Part shown: positions 46,104 to 55,871 of the stretch, one piece after another
Position numbering within the stretch: the first letter of the stretch is position 1
How the letters are laid out: the number at the start of each line of letters is the position of its first letter
Assembly: GCA_964548225.1 (NCBI GenBank)
Contig: CAZJQP010000017.1
Span: 1 to 64,000 of the forward strand
Direction: 5' to 3'
Origin: CALMEH01 sp964548225
Lineage (GTDB): Bacteria > Acidobacteriota > Blastocatellia > Pyrinomonadales > Pyrinomonadaceae
DNA: 64,000 nt
Position numbers and translations under genes: made by a program
Notes under the pieces: generated by a model
The model's input: the letters and a program-made list of their open reading frames with translations, nothing else
Database searches by the model: none
Told to the model about the DNA's origin: nothing

Positions 46104-47000
46104 ATGCACATTGAAACATTAAAAGTTTTTTGCGATTTGGTGGAAATGGAGAGTTTTTCGCTTGCGGCGGAACGCAATTTTATTACGCAATCGGCAGTCA
46201 GCCAGCAGATTCGCACGCTTGAAGACCGATTTAACCGACGGCTTTTGGAAAGAGTTCGCGGACGGCGCGAAGTTAAATTAACTCCGGCGGGCGAGGTTTT
46301 TTATCGTGAAGCGAAAAATGTTTTGGAGTGTTTCGATCATTTGAATGAAAGTATGCGCGGATTGGTCGGCAAAATCGGCGGAACTGTAAAGGTTGCAACG
46401 GTTTATAGCATCGGCTTACACGAATTGCCGCCGAAAGTGCGCGAATTTATGTCGAAATTTCCTTCCGCGAAAATTGATTTGGAATATTCGCGCACCACGA
46501 GGGTCGTGCGTGATGTTTTGGAAGGCGTTGTCGAACTCGGCATCGTCGCGTTTCCCGAACCGCGCAAAGGTTTGACAATTGTGCCGATGATGTCTGACCG
46601 TCTGGTTTTAATTTGTTCGCCCGAACACGAATTTGCCGGACGCGAAGAAGTTAAAGCAAAAGAACTGAAAGGGCGCGATTTTGTGCTTTTCGAGCGCGAT
46701 ATTCCGACGCGCAAAGCAACCGATAAAATATTAAAAACAAAAGGCGTAGAAGTTCGCAAAGTCGCCGAATTCGACAATATCGAAACAATTAAACGCGCCG
46801 TTGAAGTCGGTTTCGGTTTGGCAATCGTGCCGCACCCAAGCGTTGAAGACGAAGAAAAAAACGGACAGCTTGCAGTCGTTAATCTTGCCGAAGACGAATG
46901 GATTCGTCCCGTCGGCGTAGTTTATCGAAGCGACCGAAATCTTTCGCTTGCCGCCAAAAAATTTGTTCAATTACTTGAAGATAATGCGCCGGATGTTTAA
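46104..47000 (+). CDS. LysR-family transcriptional regulator
   Basis: 298 residues. The N-terminal winged helix starts MHIETLKVFCDLVEMESFSL, with ITQSAVSQQIRTLEDRFNRR as the helix-turn-helix. It is followed by a type 2 periplasmic-binding-like effector domain (GGTVKVATVYSIGLHELP onward, about 90-298). It resembles CysB/CbbR-like regulators in layout. Divergent orientation to sdhC suggests that it may regulate the sdh cluster, the usual LysR arrangement, but this is inference. It converges on the M15-like peptidase across a shared terminator hairpin. Confidence 0.9.
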   Translation: MHIETLKVFCDLVEMESFSLAAERNFITQSAVSQQIRTLEDRFNRRLLERVRGRREVKLTPAGEVFYREAKNVLECFDHLNESMRGLVGKIGGTVKVATVYSIGLHELPPKVREFMSKFPSAKIDLEYSRTTRVVRDVLEGVVELGIVAFPEPRKGLTIVPMMSDRLVLICSPEHEFAGREEVKAKELKGRDFVLFERDIPTRKATDKILKTKGVEVRKVAEFDNIETIKRAVEVGFGLAIVPHPSVEDEEKNGQLAVVNLAEDEWIRPVGVVYRSDRNLSLAAKKFVQLLEDNAPDV

Positions 47001-47050
47001 GACGATGAGACGAAGAAAACCAACGGATTTTCCCGTCGTCTCATCGTTTC
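47001..47050. terminator. Convergent terminator hairpin
   Basis: GACGATGAGACGA (47001-47013) pairs with TCGTCTCATCGTTT (47036-47049), between the convergent LysR and M15-like genes. Confidence 0.75.
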
Positions 47051-47054
47051 AATG

Positions 47055-47540
47055 TTAATCTTTTTTCTGCGCGACGCAAAAATGGAGATGCGTTTTATGT
47101 TGCTGAATTAAATTTTTGTTGCGCTCGCCGCCGATTTGGATATAACCGCCTTTGTATGGCTGAAAACATCCGAGCGGACCGAAATTTTCGACGACATTCG
47201 GCTCAACGCTTGCGGCAACTTGCAAAGCATCGCAAATTGTCTGAACTTCCGTGTCAACCGGATAATTTGTGGTAATTCCTTTGTTGTTTATTTTTGAAAT
47301 ATCAACGGCTCTGCCTGCCCGATGCGCTCCGCCTTCTTTGTGAACGGCACACGCCTCGCTCGTCGAAGAAACGTAGATACTACTCAAAGTATAAAGTAAA
47401 TTCCCTTCCGAATCAGTAATTTGCGGCTTTATGATATGTCGCATTGCTTCTAACAATTCTTCAACAATATCTGCATTGCTCGTCGCCGAATAAGTTACAA
47501 TCACGCCGTTTATATCCGTTCCCAATTTTGTCATTCCCAT
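47055..47540 (-). CDS. M15-type D-Ala-D-Ala carboxypeptidase-like protein
   Basis: 161 residues, with AAAAGGAGC 11 bp upstream of the ATG. The zinc-site pattern of M15/VanY-like folds is visible: His in GGAHRAGRAVDIS (H-x(6)-D) and a C-terminal HLHF. The protein is short, without a signal peptide or wall-binding domain. It could be a cytoplasmic or phage-derived peptidase, or a structural relative. The gene is isolated between the LysR and M36 genes. Confidence 0.65.
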   Translation of the reverse strand: MGMTKLGTDINGVIVTYSATSNADIVEELLEAMRHIIKPQITDSEGNLLYTLSSIYVSSTSEACAVHKEGGAHRAGRAVDISKINNKGITTNYPVDTEVQTICDALQVAASVEPNVVENFGPLGCFQPYKGGYIQIGGERNKNLIQQHKTHLHFCVAQKKD

Positions 47541-47758
47541 ACTTTTTTTCGCTCCTTTTCAAATAAAAATTCTGACTTTGGACGCGAGGCAAGCAATCTT
47601 TTTGCAAAAATGAGATTTTTACACAAATAATTTCTGCTTAAAATTTTAGTTTTTTTTACATAATTTCTCAAAAAAAACTCTTAACAGTCCGGCGTTTTGA
47701 TGTTAGACTGATAGCACTTCATTTATCAATTTTCGGTTTTCAAAGAGGAGATTTTAAG

Positions 47759-50700
47759 ATGCGTCATCCGAACGGTGTTCAGAAGTTCACATTGCTGATT
47801 TTGGTTTCGATTGCTTTGTTTGCAATTTTGGTTTCAATGAGTTCGCCTCCAAAAACCGAATCGGCAAAACGCGAAACGGAGAGCGAAACTTTGCCGAATT
47901 ATGACATTCGCACCGACAAAGACGCGAAACAAAGGATTGCAGAATTTCGCCTTCAAGCTGGCAAAAACGATTCGGCAATCGAAACGGACAGAAACCGTGC
48001 AACGCTTGCCGAAGAAGTTTTGCGCTCGACAATTTCTAATTTGAAGATTGAATATAACGAAGACTTACGGATTCCTGAAGTCATCTCGCCCGATTTTATG
48101 CGCGGCACAAATTTTCTCACCGTGCCGAGCGATAAAAAACGCGCCGAGATTTTGCGCGAATTTATCAATCAAAACCGCGAACTCATCGGCGTAAATCCCG
48201 CCGAACTTGAAAAAACCGCCGACTACACGAATCCTGACGGTATTTTGTCTTTTGTGCAATTTGAGCAGAAAATCAATTCAATTCCAGTCTTTCGTGGCGA
48301 AATAAAAGCCGGATTTACAAAGAAAAACGAATTGATTCGCGTCATCAACAATCTCGCGCCGAATCTCGATTTGAACACGATTTCAAAAGATTTCGCCTCT
48401 GCCGAACAAGCAGTTTCAAACGCCGCAAGGCATCTCGATTTGCAAACCAATGACCTAAAAAAAATCAAAAGCGAATCGAACGATTTGAAAATCACGTTTG
48501 AGCGCGGACAATTTGACGATAAAACGACGGCTGAGAAAATCTATTTTCCGCTTGATTATGGCGTAGCGCGTCCGGCGTGGCGCGTTTTGATTTGGACAAA
48601 ATCGGGCGCGTTTTATTTGATTGTTGACGCGCAAACAGGAACGCTCCTTTGGCGCAAAAATATCACTTCTCATCAAACGCAAACCGCCACTTATAACGTC
48701 TATGGCAATACGACGAGTTTGATGAAAACTGCTGATAGCGCATCGCCGTTCACACCCGGTTGTCTGACTCCGATTGGCTGCATTCAACCGTTGCTTGCCG
48801 CTCGCCAAACTTTTACATTCATCGGCAACGAACCGCCGTATCAATTTAACCAACTCGGCTGGATTCCCGACGGCGAAAACCGCACCATCGGCAACAACGC
48901 CGAAGCCGGAATTGACCGAATGAATCCGAACGGAATTGACGATAACGGTTGGGCTTTCGGAAGTCCGAACCGCAATTTTGTTTATTCATACAATCCCGCG
49001 CCCGGAAATCCTGCGCCGGGCGAAGAACCGCTCCCAACAACACAAACTTATCCGCCTTCCGCGTTTCAGCAAGGCTCGATTACAAATGCTTTTTATGCCG
49101 TAAATCGCTGGCACGACGAACTTTATCTGCTTGGTTTTACGGAACAAGCGCGAAATTTTCAGAACAACAATTTTGGTCTCGGCGGTTTGGGCGGCGATTC
49201 CATTTCGGTTGAAGTTCAAGACGGAAGCGGCACGAGCGGCGCGAATTTTTCGACGACGGCGGACGGAAATCGTTCGCGTCTGCAACTTTTTATCTGGGCA
49301 TTTCCCACGCCCGACCGCGACGGCGCACTCGATAATCAGGTCATCGCACACGAAGTTACGCACGGACTTTCCAGCCGTTTGCACGGCAACGGAAGCGGTC
49401 TCGGCAATCAAGGCGGAATGATGGGCGAAGGTTGGTCTGATTTTTACGCGCTTGCACTTTTGAGCGAACCAACCGACAATCCGCTCGGAATTTATCCCGT
49501 CGGAGGATATTCGACTTATCAGCTAACACCAACTTTTGAGTCAAATCATTATCACGGCATTCGGCGTTTTCCCTACGCGAGAAGGTCGGTCGTCGGCGCA
49601 AACGGTTTGCCGCATAATCCTTTGACTTTCGGAAATATAAATACCAACTGCGATGTTTTTATCGGCACAACGACGACCAATCCGAACAGCGCATTTCCGC
49701 GAAATCCGGTGATTGCAACTTCGGGAAATTGTTCGCAAGTTCACAACGGCGGCGAGATTTGGGCATCGGCTTTGTGGGAAATGCGCGGCGAATTAATAAA
49801 CCGCCACGGCGCAACTGAAGGCAACCGACGCGCTTTGCAATACACGACCGACGGAATGAAGCTCGCGCCGCTCAATCCGACAATGTTGCAAGAACGCGAT
49901 GCAATTATCGCCGCCGCCGCCATTTCCGATGCCGGAAACAGATGTGATGTCATTCGCGGTTTCGCCATTCGCGGAATGGGTTTTTCAGCTTCGGTTACAT
50001 CGGCAACCAGCGTAACCGAAGCGTTTAATTTACCTCTGCAATGTCAGGCTAAAAACCGCGCCGATTTTGACGGCGACGGCAAATCGGATGTTTCCGTCTA
50101 TCGTCCGTCGGAAGGAAATTGGTATCTTAATCGTTCAACGGCAGGTTTCGGCGTAGTTCGCTGGGGAAATTCAACCGACAAAATCGTTCCCGGCGATTAC
50201 GACGGCGACGGGCGCACGGATTTTGCAATTTTCCGACGCTTTGAAGACAGCACTTGGTATATTTTGAATAGCTCAAACAACACCGTCCGCGCCGAACTCT
50301 GGGGCGCAACCAATATGGAGCAACAGCTTTTGCTCAACGATACGCCCGTTCCGGCTGATTACGACGGCGACGGCAAAACCGATTTGGCAGTTTGGCGACT
50401 TACCGATTTTTTGAGCGAACCGGCGAGATTTGTTATCAAGCGAAGTTCAACCAATTCAGGATTTGCAACACAATGGGGCAGTCACGGCGACCGTCCTGCT
50501 CCGGCGGATTACGACGGTGACGGTAAAACCGATTTGGCAATCTATCGCGGTGGAACTTGGTGGATTTTTAACAGCGCAAACAACTCCGTCCGCACCGAAC
50601 AATTCGGTTTGAGCCAAGACAAACTCGTTCCGGCAGACTACGACGGCGACGGCAAAGACGATTTGGCGGTTTTCCGTCCGACGAATGGCGTTTGGTATAT

Positions 50701-50896
50701 CAAAGAGGTCGCAACCGTCCAATTCGGCACATCATTCGACGTTCCCGTTCCCGCAAACTATGACGGCGACGGACGCATAGACATCGCCGTTTATCGCAAC
50801 GGAACTTGGTGGATAAACAGTTCAACGGCAGGTTTGCAAGTCGTCCAATTCGGTTTGAGCAATGACATTCCGATTCCGAGCGGTTATTTGCCTTAA
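47759..50896 (+). CDS. Secreted M36 (fungalysin) metallopeptidase with VCBS/FG-GAP repeats
   Basis: 1045 residues. AGAGGAG lies upstream of the ATG. A signal helix (FTLLILVSIALFAILVSM) is followed by an FTP-like propeptide (about 50-300) and the M36 catalytic domain. Its zinc site is His531-Glu532-x-x-His535 (IAHEVTHGLSSRL) plus the downstream Glu in GEGWSDFYAL. The C-terminal 290 residues hold six or so YDGDGKTDLAV-type repeats, expected to bind calcium and form a propeller. It is predicted to be an exported protease. The following gene is a small frameshifted antitoxin-like gene. Confidence 0.93.
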   Translation: MRHPNGVQKFTLLILVSIALFAILVSMSSPPKTESAKRETESETLPNYDIRTDKDAKQRIAEFRLQAGKNDSAIETDRNRATLAEEVLRSTISNLKIEYNEDLRIPEVISPDFMRGTNFLTVPSDKKRAEILREFINQNRELIGVNPAELEKTADYTNPDGILSFVQFEQKINSIPVFRGEIKAGFTKKNELIRVINNLAPNLDLNTISKDFASAEQAVSNAARHLDLQTNDLKKIKSESNDLKITFERGQFDDKTTAEKIYFPLDYGVARPAWRVLIWTKSGAFYLIVDAQTGTLLWRKNITSHQTQTATYNVYGNTTSLMKTADSASPFTPGCLTPIGCIQPLLAARQTFTFIGNEPPYQFNQLGWIPDGENRTIGNNAEAGIDRMNPNGIDDNGWAFGSPNRNFVYSYNPAPGNPAPGEEPLPTTQTYPPSAFQQGSITNAFYAVNRWHDELYLLGFTEQARNFQNNNFGLGGLGGDSISVEVQDGSGTSGANFSTTADGNRSRLQLFIWAFPTPDRDGALDNQVIAHEVTHGLSSRLHGNGSGLGNQGGMMGEGWSDFYALALLSEPTDNPLGIYPVGGYSTYQLTPTFESNHYHGIRRFPYARRSVVGANGLPHNPLTFGNINTNCDVFIGTTTTNPNSAFPRNPVIATSGNCSQVHNGGEIWASALWEMRGELINRHGATEGNRRALQYTTDGMKLAPLNPTMLQERDAIIAAAAISDAGNRCDVIRGFAIRGMGFSASVTSATSVTEAFNLPLQCQAKNRADFDGDGKSDVSVYRPSEGNWYLNRSTAGFGVVRWGNSTDKIVPGDYDGDGRTDFAIFRRFEDSTWYILNSSNNTVRAELWGATNMEQQLLLNDTPVPADYDGDGKTDLAVWRLTDFLSEPARFVIKRSSTNSGFATQWGSHGDRPAPADYDGDGKTDLAIYRGGTWWIFNSANNSVRTEQFGLSQDKLVPADYDGDGKDDLAVFRPTNGVWYIKEVATVQFGTSFDVPVPANYDGDGRIDIAVYRNGTWWINSSTAGLQVVQFGLSNDIPIPSGYLP

Positions 50897-50900
50897 AAGT

Positions 50901-51096
50901 ATGAAGAAGGAATATGATTTTTCAAAAGGCGTGCGCGGTAAATTTTACAATGCCAACGCTGAATTTAATCTGCCGATTTATCTCGAACCCGCGCACCGCC
51001 GAATTTGTGCGAAAACTCGCGGCTGAGAAAAGTCTCGACCAAAGCCAAATCGTCAATCTGTTTTTGAAGAAGGATAAAGAGATTATTGAGATTTGA
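50901..51096 (+). pseudogene. Frameshifted small antitoxin-like gene
   Basis: From ATG 50901, frame 1 reads MKKEYDFSKGVRGKFYNANA, then EFNLPIYLEP, and stops soon after. The next frame continues RTAEFVRKLAAEKSLDQSQI and VNLFLKKDKEIIEI to 51096. Removing one C from the CCC at about 50989-50991 joins them into one protein of about 64 residues. It has the KKEYDFSKG...RGKFY start and RHH-like C-terminus common in small antitoxins. No toxin gene is adjacent. It is either a recent decay or a sequencing error; a programmed shift is unlikely. Confidence 0.65.
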
Positions 51097-51138
51097 TGCA
51101 AGCTAAATTTTTTGTTGCAATGTCTGAAATTTGAGGTA

Positions 51139-51266
51139 TAATCATTCTGCATATAAGGTTGTTATGAAGAATCGTTCCGCATAATACACGAAAAACGAGT
51201 GTTATGCAGAATCATTCTGCATAACATACAAATTTTGGTAGTTATGCGGAATGATTCCGCATAATC
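51139..51266. repeat. Cluster of three TTATGCxGAATxATTCxGCATAA palindromes
   Basis: Near-perfect palindromes lie at 51170-51185 onward (TTATGAAGAATCGTTCCGCA), 51201-51225 (GTTATGCAGAATCATTCTGC) and 51241-51264 (GTTATGCGGAATGATTCCGC), with a half copy at 51139. Substitutions are compensated on both arms, suggesting that the fold is kept. Confidence 0.8.
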
Positions 51267-51309
51267 AGTAGTTCGGCGGTTTCCTCTGACACCCAAAGTC
51301 ATCTAAATA

Positions 51310-51792
51310 ATGGCAATTCCAGATAAAGTTTTGAATATCTTGCGAAGCGGCAAATCTGTAGCGGCAGAAGTAACTGCAACACGCCCAGAATTTCGCGCTT
51401 TTGTGATGGTCATTCCGCAAGTTCCAAATCCACACGAAAATCCAGACGCTTGGATTCATTGGGGACATCGCCCTGAACCAAACGAAGGCGGCGTAATTAG
51501 ACTTAAAGATATATCTCTTATCAGCGGTTTTGAGATTCGCTTTCTGGAACATCACGCCAAATATACAGATAAAGATTGGGGTTGGGATTATGATTATGTT
51601 TTGGATGACTCGACTACCAGAATTAAACGGGTTTTTGTTTCGCAGGAGAATGAGATTGAACCGGCGGTTTCGGTTTGGTTTATATCTTTATCGCAACTTC
51701 AAGAACCTGATAACTTTGACAGCAGTTTGGTAAACAGTCCGATTGACGGTTACTTGAATCGTCCCGAAGAAAGAAAGCATCTCTGGTTATAA
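51310..51792 (+). CDS. Hypothetical protein
   Basis: 160 residues, hydrophilic, no signal peptide or membrane helix. It has a basic N-terminal helix (IPDKVLNILRSGKSVAAEVT) and a mixed alpha/beta body with a striking aromatic-acidic stretch (TDKDWGWDYDYVLDD). No known family is recognised. Codon use is typical of the region and the frame is fully open, so it is probably real. It lies downstream of the palindrome cluster and converges on the HD-GYP gene. Confidence 0.6.
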   Translation: MAIPDKVLNILRSGKSVAAEVTATRPEFRAFVMVIPQVPNPHENPDAWIHWGHRPEPNEGGVIRLKDISLISGFEIRFLEHHAKYTDKDWGWDYDYVLDDSTTRIKRVFVSQENEIEPAVSVWFISLSQLQEPDNFDSSLVNSPIDGYLNRPEERKHLWL

Positions 51793-51880
51793 CGCACCGC
51801 CGAACAAATCAATGGACGGGAGCGGCTCAAGCGACCTTCTTATCAAACAGGTCTGTTTTGCCGCCCCGTCATCTCAATCG

Positions 51881-53140
51881 TTAATCCAAACTCACAAGCG
51901 TCAAACTCGAAGTCGGGCTTATTCCGTTGAGCGCTTCTTTTAACATCGGGACGAGACATTCGGATTCAATATAATCTCTGCCTAGAAGTCGGCGAAAGCG
52001 TTTGTCTTTGGTTTCGCTGGTTAATTCTTTGAGCATTCCTTTGAAAAATGCTGTAACGAGTTCGGGCGCGAATTGTTTGCCGGAATTGCGTTGTAAATCT
52101 TCGACGATTTCGTTTGCCGGACGGCGGCGTTTATATGGTCGGTCGGTTGTCATTGCGTCGAACGAATCGGCTAAATTCACTATTTTGGCGATATACGGAA
52201 TTTCTCTGTCCTGCAAACCGTCGGGATAACCGCGTCCGTCCAATCTTTCGTGATGATATTTTGCCGCAAGCGGAACATCGGTGTATGGATGATGTATGGG
52301 CAATAAAATCTCGTAGCCGACCGCCGGATGTTTGTTTAATTCGGCGGATTCTTTGGCGTTGATGCGATACGGCGCGTTGATGATGTTGCGCTCGACCGTC
52401 AATTTTCCGACATCGTGCAAATATCCGGCGACCGCGACCCCTTCGATTTCGTTTGCGTCGTAACCTAATTCTTGCGCGATGATTTCCGAATATTTTCCGA
52501 CTCTTACCGAATGACCTTCGGTGTATTTATCTTTGCAGTCAATCGCCGTCGCAAACGCTTTCACCGTGTCAGCGTATGTCATTTTCAAATCGTCGTAAAG
52601 CCTTCGATTTTCTTCGGCGCGGCGTTCCAATTCCGCCATTAAATTGCGTTGCGAAATGCCGACTCCGATGTGTCGCGCCATCGCGCAGATAATTTCTTTG
52701 TCATAAGAAGTATAGTCTTCGCCGTTCGCCTTTTCGCCTAAAAGAATCACGCCGACAATTTCATCACGAATAATCAGCGGCACGAGCAATTCGATTTTTT
52801 TTCTATCAAAACTTCGGTCATAAACCTGAAAAAACGGCAAAACTTTCGCCTGTTCGACCTCAATCGGATAAAGCCCGTTGACTAAAAATTGGCGTTCATC
52901 TTCATAACAAAGATTCATACTCAAAGGAAAATCTTCGCCCATATTTCGCACGACGAGCATATTCAACTCGTGTCCGTAACGCGCAAACCGCGCCACACCG
53001 CCGCGCATAATCGCCAAACTTCCAAGCAATAAATGAAGCGATGTCCGCATCATATCTTGAAAATTTTGCTTCTGCGAAACTTCACTGCCGAGTTCCGCCA
53101 ACGCGCCGAAAGTGTGGATTAGTTTTTGTTGATTTTCCAT
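51881..53140 (-). CDS. GAF and HD-GYP domain cyclic-di-GMP phosphodiesterase-like protein
   Basis: 419 residues from ATG 53140. The longer frame to 53203 would translate the palindrome at 53149-53235 (QLGQLAKLAELAK) and is less likely. GAF-like domain (about 15-170), then HD-GYP. The latter has the metal motif GYLHDVGKL, HPAVGYEILLPI, HHERLDGRGYPDGL and ANLADSFDAMT-type segments. HD and GYP signatures are intact, so c-di-GMP hydrolysis is likely. It is in a leftward unit after the STAS gene. Confidence 0.9.
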   Translation of the reverse strand: MENQQKLIHTFGALAELGSEVSQKQNFQDMMRTSLHLLLGSLAIMRGGVARFARYGHELNMLVVRNMGEDFPLSMNLCYEDERQFLVNGLYPIEVEQAKVLPFFQVYDRSFDRKKIELLVPLIIRDEIVGVILLGEKANGEDYTSYDKEIICAMARHIGVGISQRNLMAELERRAEENRRLYDDLKMTYADTVKAFATAIDCKDKYTEGHSVRVGKYSEIIAQELGYDANEIEGVAVAGYLHDVGKLTVERNIINAPYRINAKESAELNKHPAVGYEILLPIHHPYTDVPLAAKYHHERLDGRGYPDGLQDREIPYIAKIVNLADSFDAMTTDRPYKRRRPANEIVEDLQRNSGKQFAPELVTAFFKGMLKELTSETKDKRFRRLLGRDYIESECLVPMLKEALNGISPTSSLTLVSLD

Positions 53141-53148
53141 TTTTATTG

Positions 53149-53235
53149 GTTTAGCGAGTTCGGCGAGTTTAGCGAGTTGACCGAGTTGGTTTTTATAACT
53201 CACTAAACTTAGTCAAATCGCTAAACTCGCCGAAC
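53149..53235. repeat. GTTTAGCGAGTT inverted repeat
   Basis: The left arm (53149-53178) has GTTTAGCGAGTTCGGCGAG units. The right arm (53197-53235) has CTAAACTCGCCGAAC and related units. It fills the gap between the STAS gene and the HD-GYP gene. The STAS stop codon (53235-53237) overlaps its edge. Confidence 0.8.
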
Positions 53236-53537
53236 TAATTCAAAGTAACGTGATTCGTCAATCCGAGCATCTCGAAAAGCTCAATCGTTTCGTCTTTCAC
53301 ATCCGAAAAAACGACCTTTGCGCCCGCGTCCGAAGCGTTGTCAATTACACCGAGCAAAATCGAAACCCCGATGCTGTTGACGATTTCGGTTTCGGAAAAA
53401 TTGACGACCAAAGTTTTCGCACCGGCTTCCAATTTTTTTTTGCATTCGCGTTCGATTTTCTCGCCGCTCAATTTGTTTATGTAATCATCTGCATAAACAA
53501 CTGCCGTTTCTCCTGAAATGTTTGTTGTTGTATTCAC
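53235..53537 (-). CDS. STAS-domain anti-sigma factor antagonist
   Basis: 100 residues, the length of SpoIIAA/RsbV proteins. The phospho-acceptor region is NFSETEIVNSIGVSILLGVI with Ser in the NSIGV motif, followed by GAKVVFSDVKDETIELFEML. In partner-switching systems such a protein is phosphorylated by an RsbW-type kinase. A candidate kinase domain lies in the 55956-58151 protein. It is leftward, upstream of the HD-GYP gene. Confidence 0.9.
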   Translation of the reverse strand: MNTTTNISGETAVVYADDYINKLSGEKIERECKKKLEAGAKTLVVNFSETEIVNSIGVSILLGVIDNASDAGAKVVFSDVKDETIELFEMLGLTNHVTLN

Positions 53538-53726
53538 GATTTGTTTTCTACCTTTTTTTAGGAAAGATTTGGGACTCGAAACTTAAAGTAAAACTTTAAG
53601 CCGAAAAAGTCAAATATTTTTCCCTCATTAACAGTTTTTCCGAGAATTTTGGAATATTTTAGCGCGAATTTGTAATTACAAAAACAATGCTTTTTCAAAA
53701 CGGCGAGTTTTACAAAAATCAGAATT

Positions 53727-55871
53727 ATGCTTAAAAAGTTATCGGCGATTTCCGCTATCGTATATTTATCGGTTTATTTTGTCGCGGCACAAACCCCTAT
53801 GGTTCAATCTTCACCGGCGACTGAACAGGACGAAGTAGTAAAAATTTCGACTAATTTGGTGCAGGTTGATGCAGTCGTGATTGATAAGGACGGAAAACAA
53901 ATAACGAATCTGAAAGCTGATGACTTCGAGATTTTTCAAGACAGCAAACCTCAAAACATTACGCAATTTTCATATATTAGCACCGCTCCGAGAAGCAATC
54001 CGAACAACGTCCAAAACAATACCATCAATCAAGCGCAAACATTTCTGAGTCCGAACGGTTTCGGGCGTGTCCTTACGTTTATTGTTGACGATGGAAACTG
54101 CATCGCTTCACAAATTGGAATCACGGCAACACGCGAAGGTTTGACAAAATTTATTAACGAACAAATGATGCCGAACGATTTAGTAGCAATTTACCAAACC
54201 CGCACGGGCAGTCTTTTAAATCAGCAATATACATCGGATAAAAACCAGCTACGGCGCATTGTTAATAATATCAAATGGTCGCCCGACACGGTTTGCGGCA
54301 GTCGTGTCGGAGACCTTTTCGAGCGTGAGAAAGCCGATTTTACCGTGAAGGCTACGGGAACGGGTAAAAAGTCTTTTGAATCGCCTGCCGACCTCGAAGC
54401 ACGCGAAAATTTTGAAGACAATATCCGCGAAAATAACGCTTTGAACACCATTGAAACACTGCGTTTTGTTACGAGCCGATTGAAAAATGTCGGCGGACGT
54501 AAAATCATTTTTTTTCTTTCTGACGGATTGCCGCTCGTTGGCAGAAACAATCGAATATTTAGGTCAAACGAACTGCTCGGAACGCTGATTGCCGAAGCCA
54601 ATCAATCATCTATCGTATTTAATTCCATTGACATACGCGGATTGTTCAATGCTTCGATGCTTCAAGCCAATGACGATGTTTTGGTCGAACAACCAAATGT
54701 GGCGAAGCCGACAAGCACCGACAAAGCAATCATAAACCGCATCAATGACGCTCAAAATTCGCAATCGGGCTTAGCGGTTTTAGCAAATGAAACCGGCGGT
54801 ATTTTTTCGCGCGGGACTAATTTTCTCGACAACTCGATTCGAGACACATTAAATCGTGAAAAAGGTTTCTATTTGCTCGGCTATCAGCCTAATGACGAAA
54901 CTTTCAAAGGCAAAAAATATCACAAAATCGAAATTCGTCTTAAAGGCACCGATTTAACTGTGCTTTCGCGTTCGGGATTTTCCGTCAAAAATGTCGAAAA
55001 CACCAAAGAAAAAAGTCGTAACGAAAAAGGTGAAATCATCGAAGCCCTAAGCTCACCATTGCCTCTGACGGGTTTGAAATTGCGTTTAGACGGATTTTTC
55101 AGCAATTCTCCGACGGAAGGAAATTTTATTTTTTCCTTTCTGCGTTTGAACGGGCGCGAAATTACTTTTGTTGATGACGAAAAAGGACTTAAAAAAGCAG
55201 TTCTCGAAATAACCGTCGTTTTGTTGGACGAAAAAGGCAAAATAACAAACTCTTTCAGCCGTTCTCACATACTTCTCGTTGCCCCGCAAGATGTCGCTGT
55301 AATTCAGGAAAAAGGCATCATTTTACCGTTGCGAGTGCCGGTCAAAAGCGTGGGTATTTTTAACCTTCGCGTTGCTGTGCGCGATGCTTCAAGCCGTCAA
55401 ATCGGCTCTGCGGGTGAAATTGTCGAAGTTCCCGATTTGCAAAAAGGAGACTTGTTTCTTTCGACCGTTGCGCTTGCCGCATTTGACCAAAACGGCAATC
55501 CGATTTCAGCGGCGGCGGTAAAAACCGAAAACGGCACGGCGACAATTGAATCGCTCATTCCGAATTTTCGGCGCGGCACAAACATTGCTTTCGTCTATAC
55601 GCTCTACAACGTCCAGATTGATAAAACCTCGAAAAAACCGAATCTGACCGTCCAAACCGAACTTTATCAAAACGGAAAAATCGTTTCGGAAACCAAGCCG
55701 AAGGCGGTTGAACTCGAACAAAAAACGGATTGGCGGCGAATAGACAGTAGCGATTTTTTGCAGTCGGTTGGAAATATGGCTATCGGGAATTATAGTCTGC
55801 GTGTCGTTATCAACGATTTGACCTCCGGCAAAAAGGTTGAGTATTGGGCGGAATTTGATTTAATTAACTGA
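53727..55871 (+). CDS. Secreted VWFA-related protein of the acidobacterial type
   Basis: 714 residues. The signal peptide LSAISAIVYLSVYFVAAQ precedes the N-terminal block VVKISTNLVQVDAVVIDKDG and LKADDFEIFQDSKPQNI, typical of the acidobacterial VWFA-related family. A VWA-like domain follows (about 110-400, with TFIVDDGNC and IIFFLSDGLPLVGR). The C-terminal 300 residues are beta-rich and unassigned. It is predicted to be exported, with unknown role; members are numerous in Acidobacteriota. The stop codon lies inside the TIR of the element at 55867-55944, so the protein end is set by that element. Confidence 0.88.
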   Translation: MLKKLSAISAIVYLSVYFVAAQTPMVQSSPATEQDEVVKISTNLVQVDAVVIDKDGKQITNLKADDFEIFQDSKPQNITQFSYISTAPRSNPNNVQNNTINQAQTFLSPNGFGRVLTFIVDDGNCIASQIGITATREGLTKFINEQMMPNDLVAIYQTRTGSLLNQQYTSDKNQLRRIVNNIKWSPDTVCGSRVGDLFEREKADFTVKATGTGKKSFESPADLEARENFEDNIRENNALNTIETLRFVTSRLKNVGGRKIIFFLSDGLPLVGRNNRIFRSNELLGTLIAEANQSSIVFNSIDIRGLFNASMLQANDDVLVEQPNVAKPTSTDKAIINRINDAQNSQSGLAVLANETGGIFSRGTNFLDNSIRDTLNREKGFYLLGYQPNDETFKGKKYHKIEIRLKGTDLTVLSRSGFSVKNVENTKEKSRNEKGEIIEALSSPLPLTGLKLRLDGFFSNSPTEGNFIFSFLRLNGREITFVDDEKGLKKAVLEITVVLLDEKGKITNSFSRSHILLVAPQDVAVIQEKGIILPLRVPVKSVGIFNLRVAVRDASSRQIGSAGEIVEVPDLQKGDLFLSTVALAAFDQNGNPISAAAVKTENGTATIESLIPNFRRGTNIAFVYTLYNVQIDKTSKKPNLTVQTELYQNGKIVSETKPKAVELEQKTDWRRIDSSDFLQSVGNMAIGNYSLRVVINDLTSGKKVEYWAEFDLIN

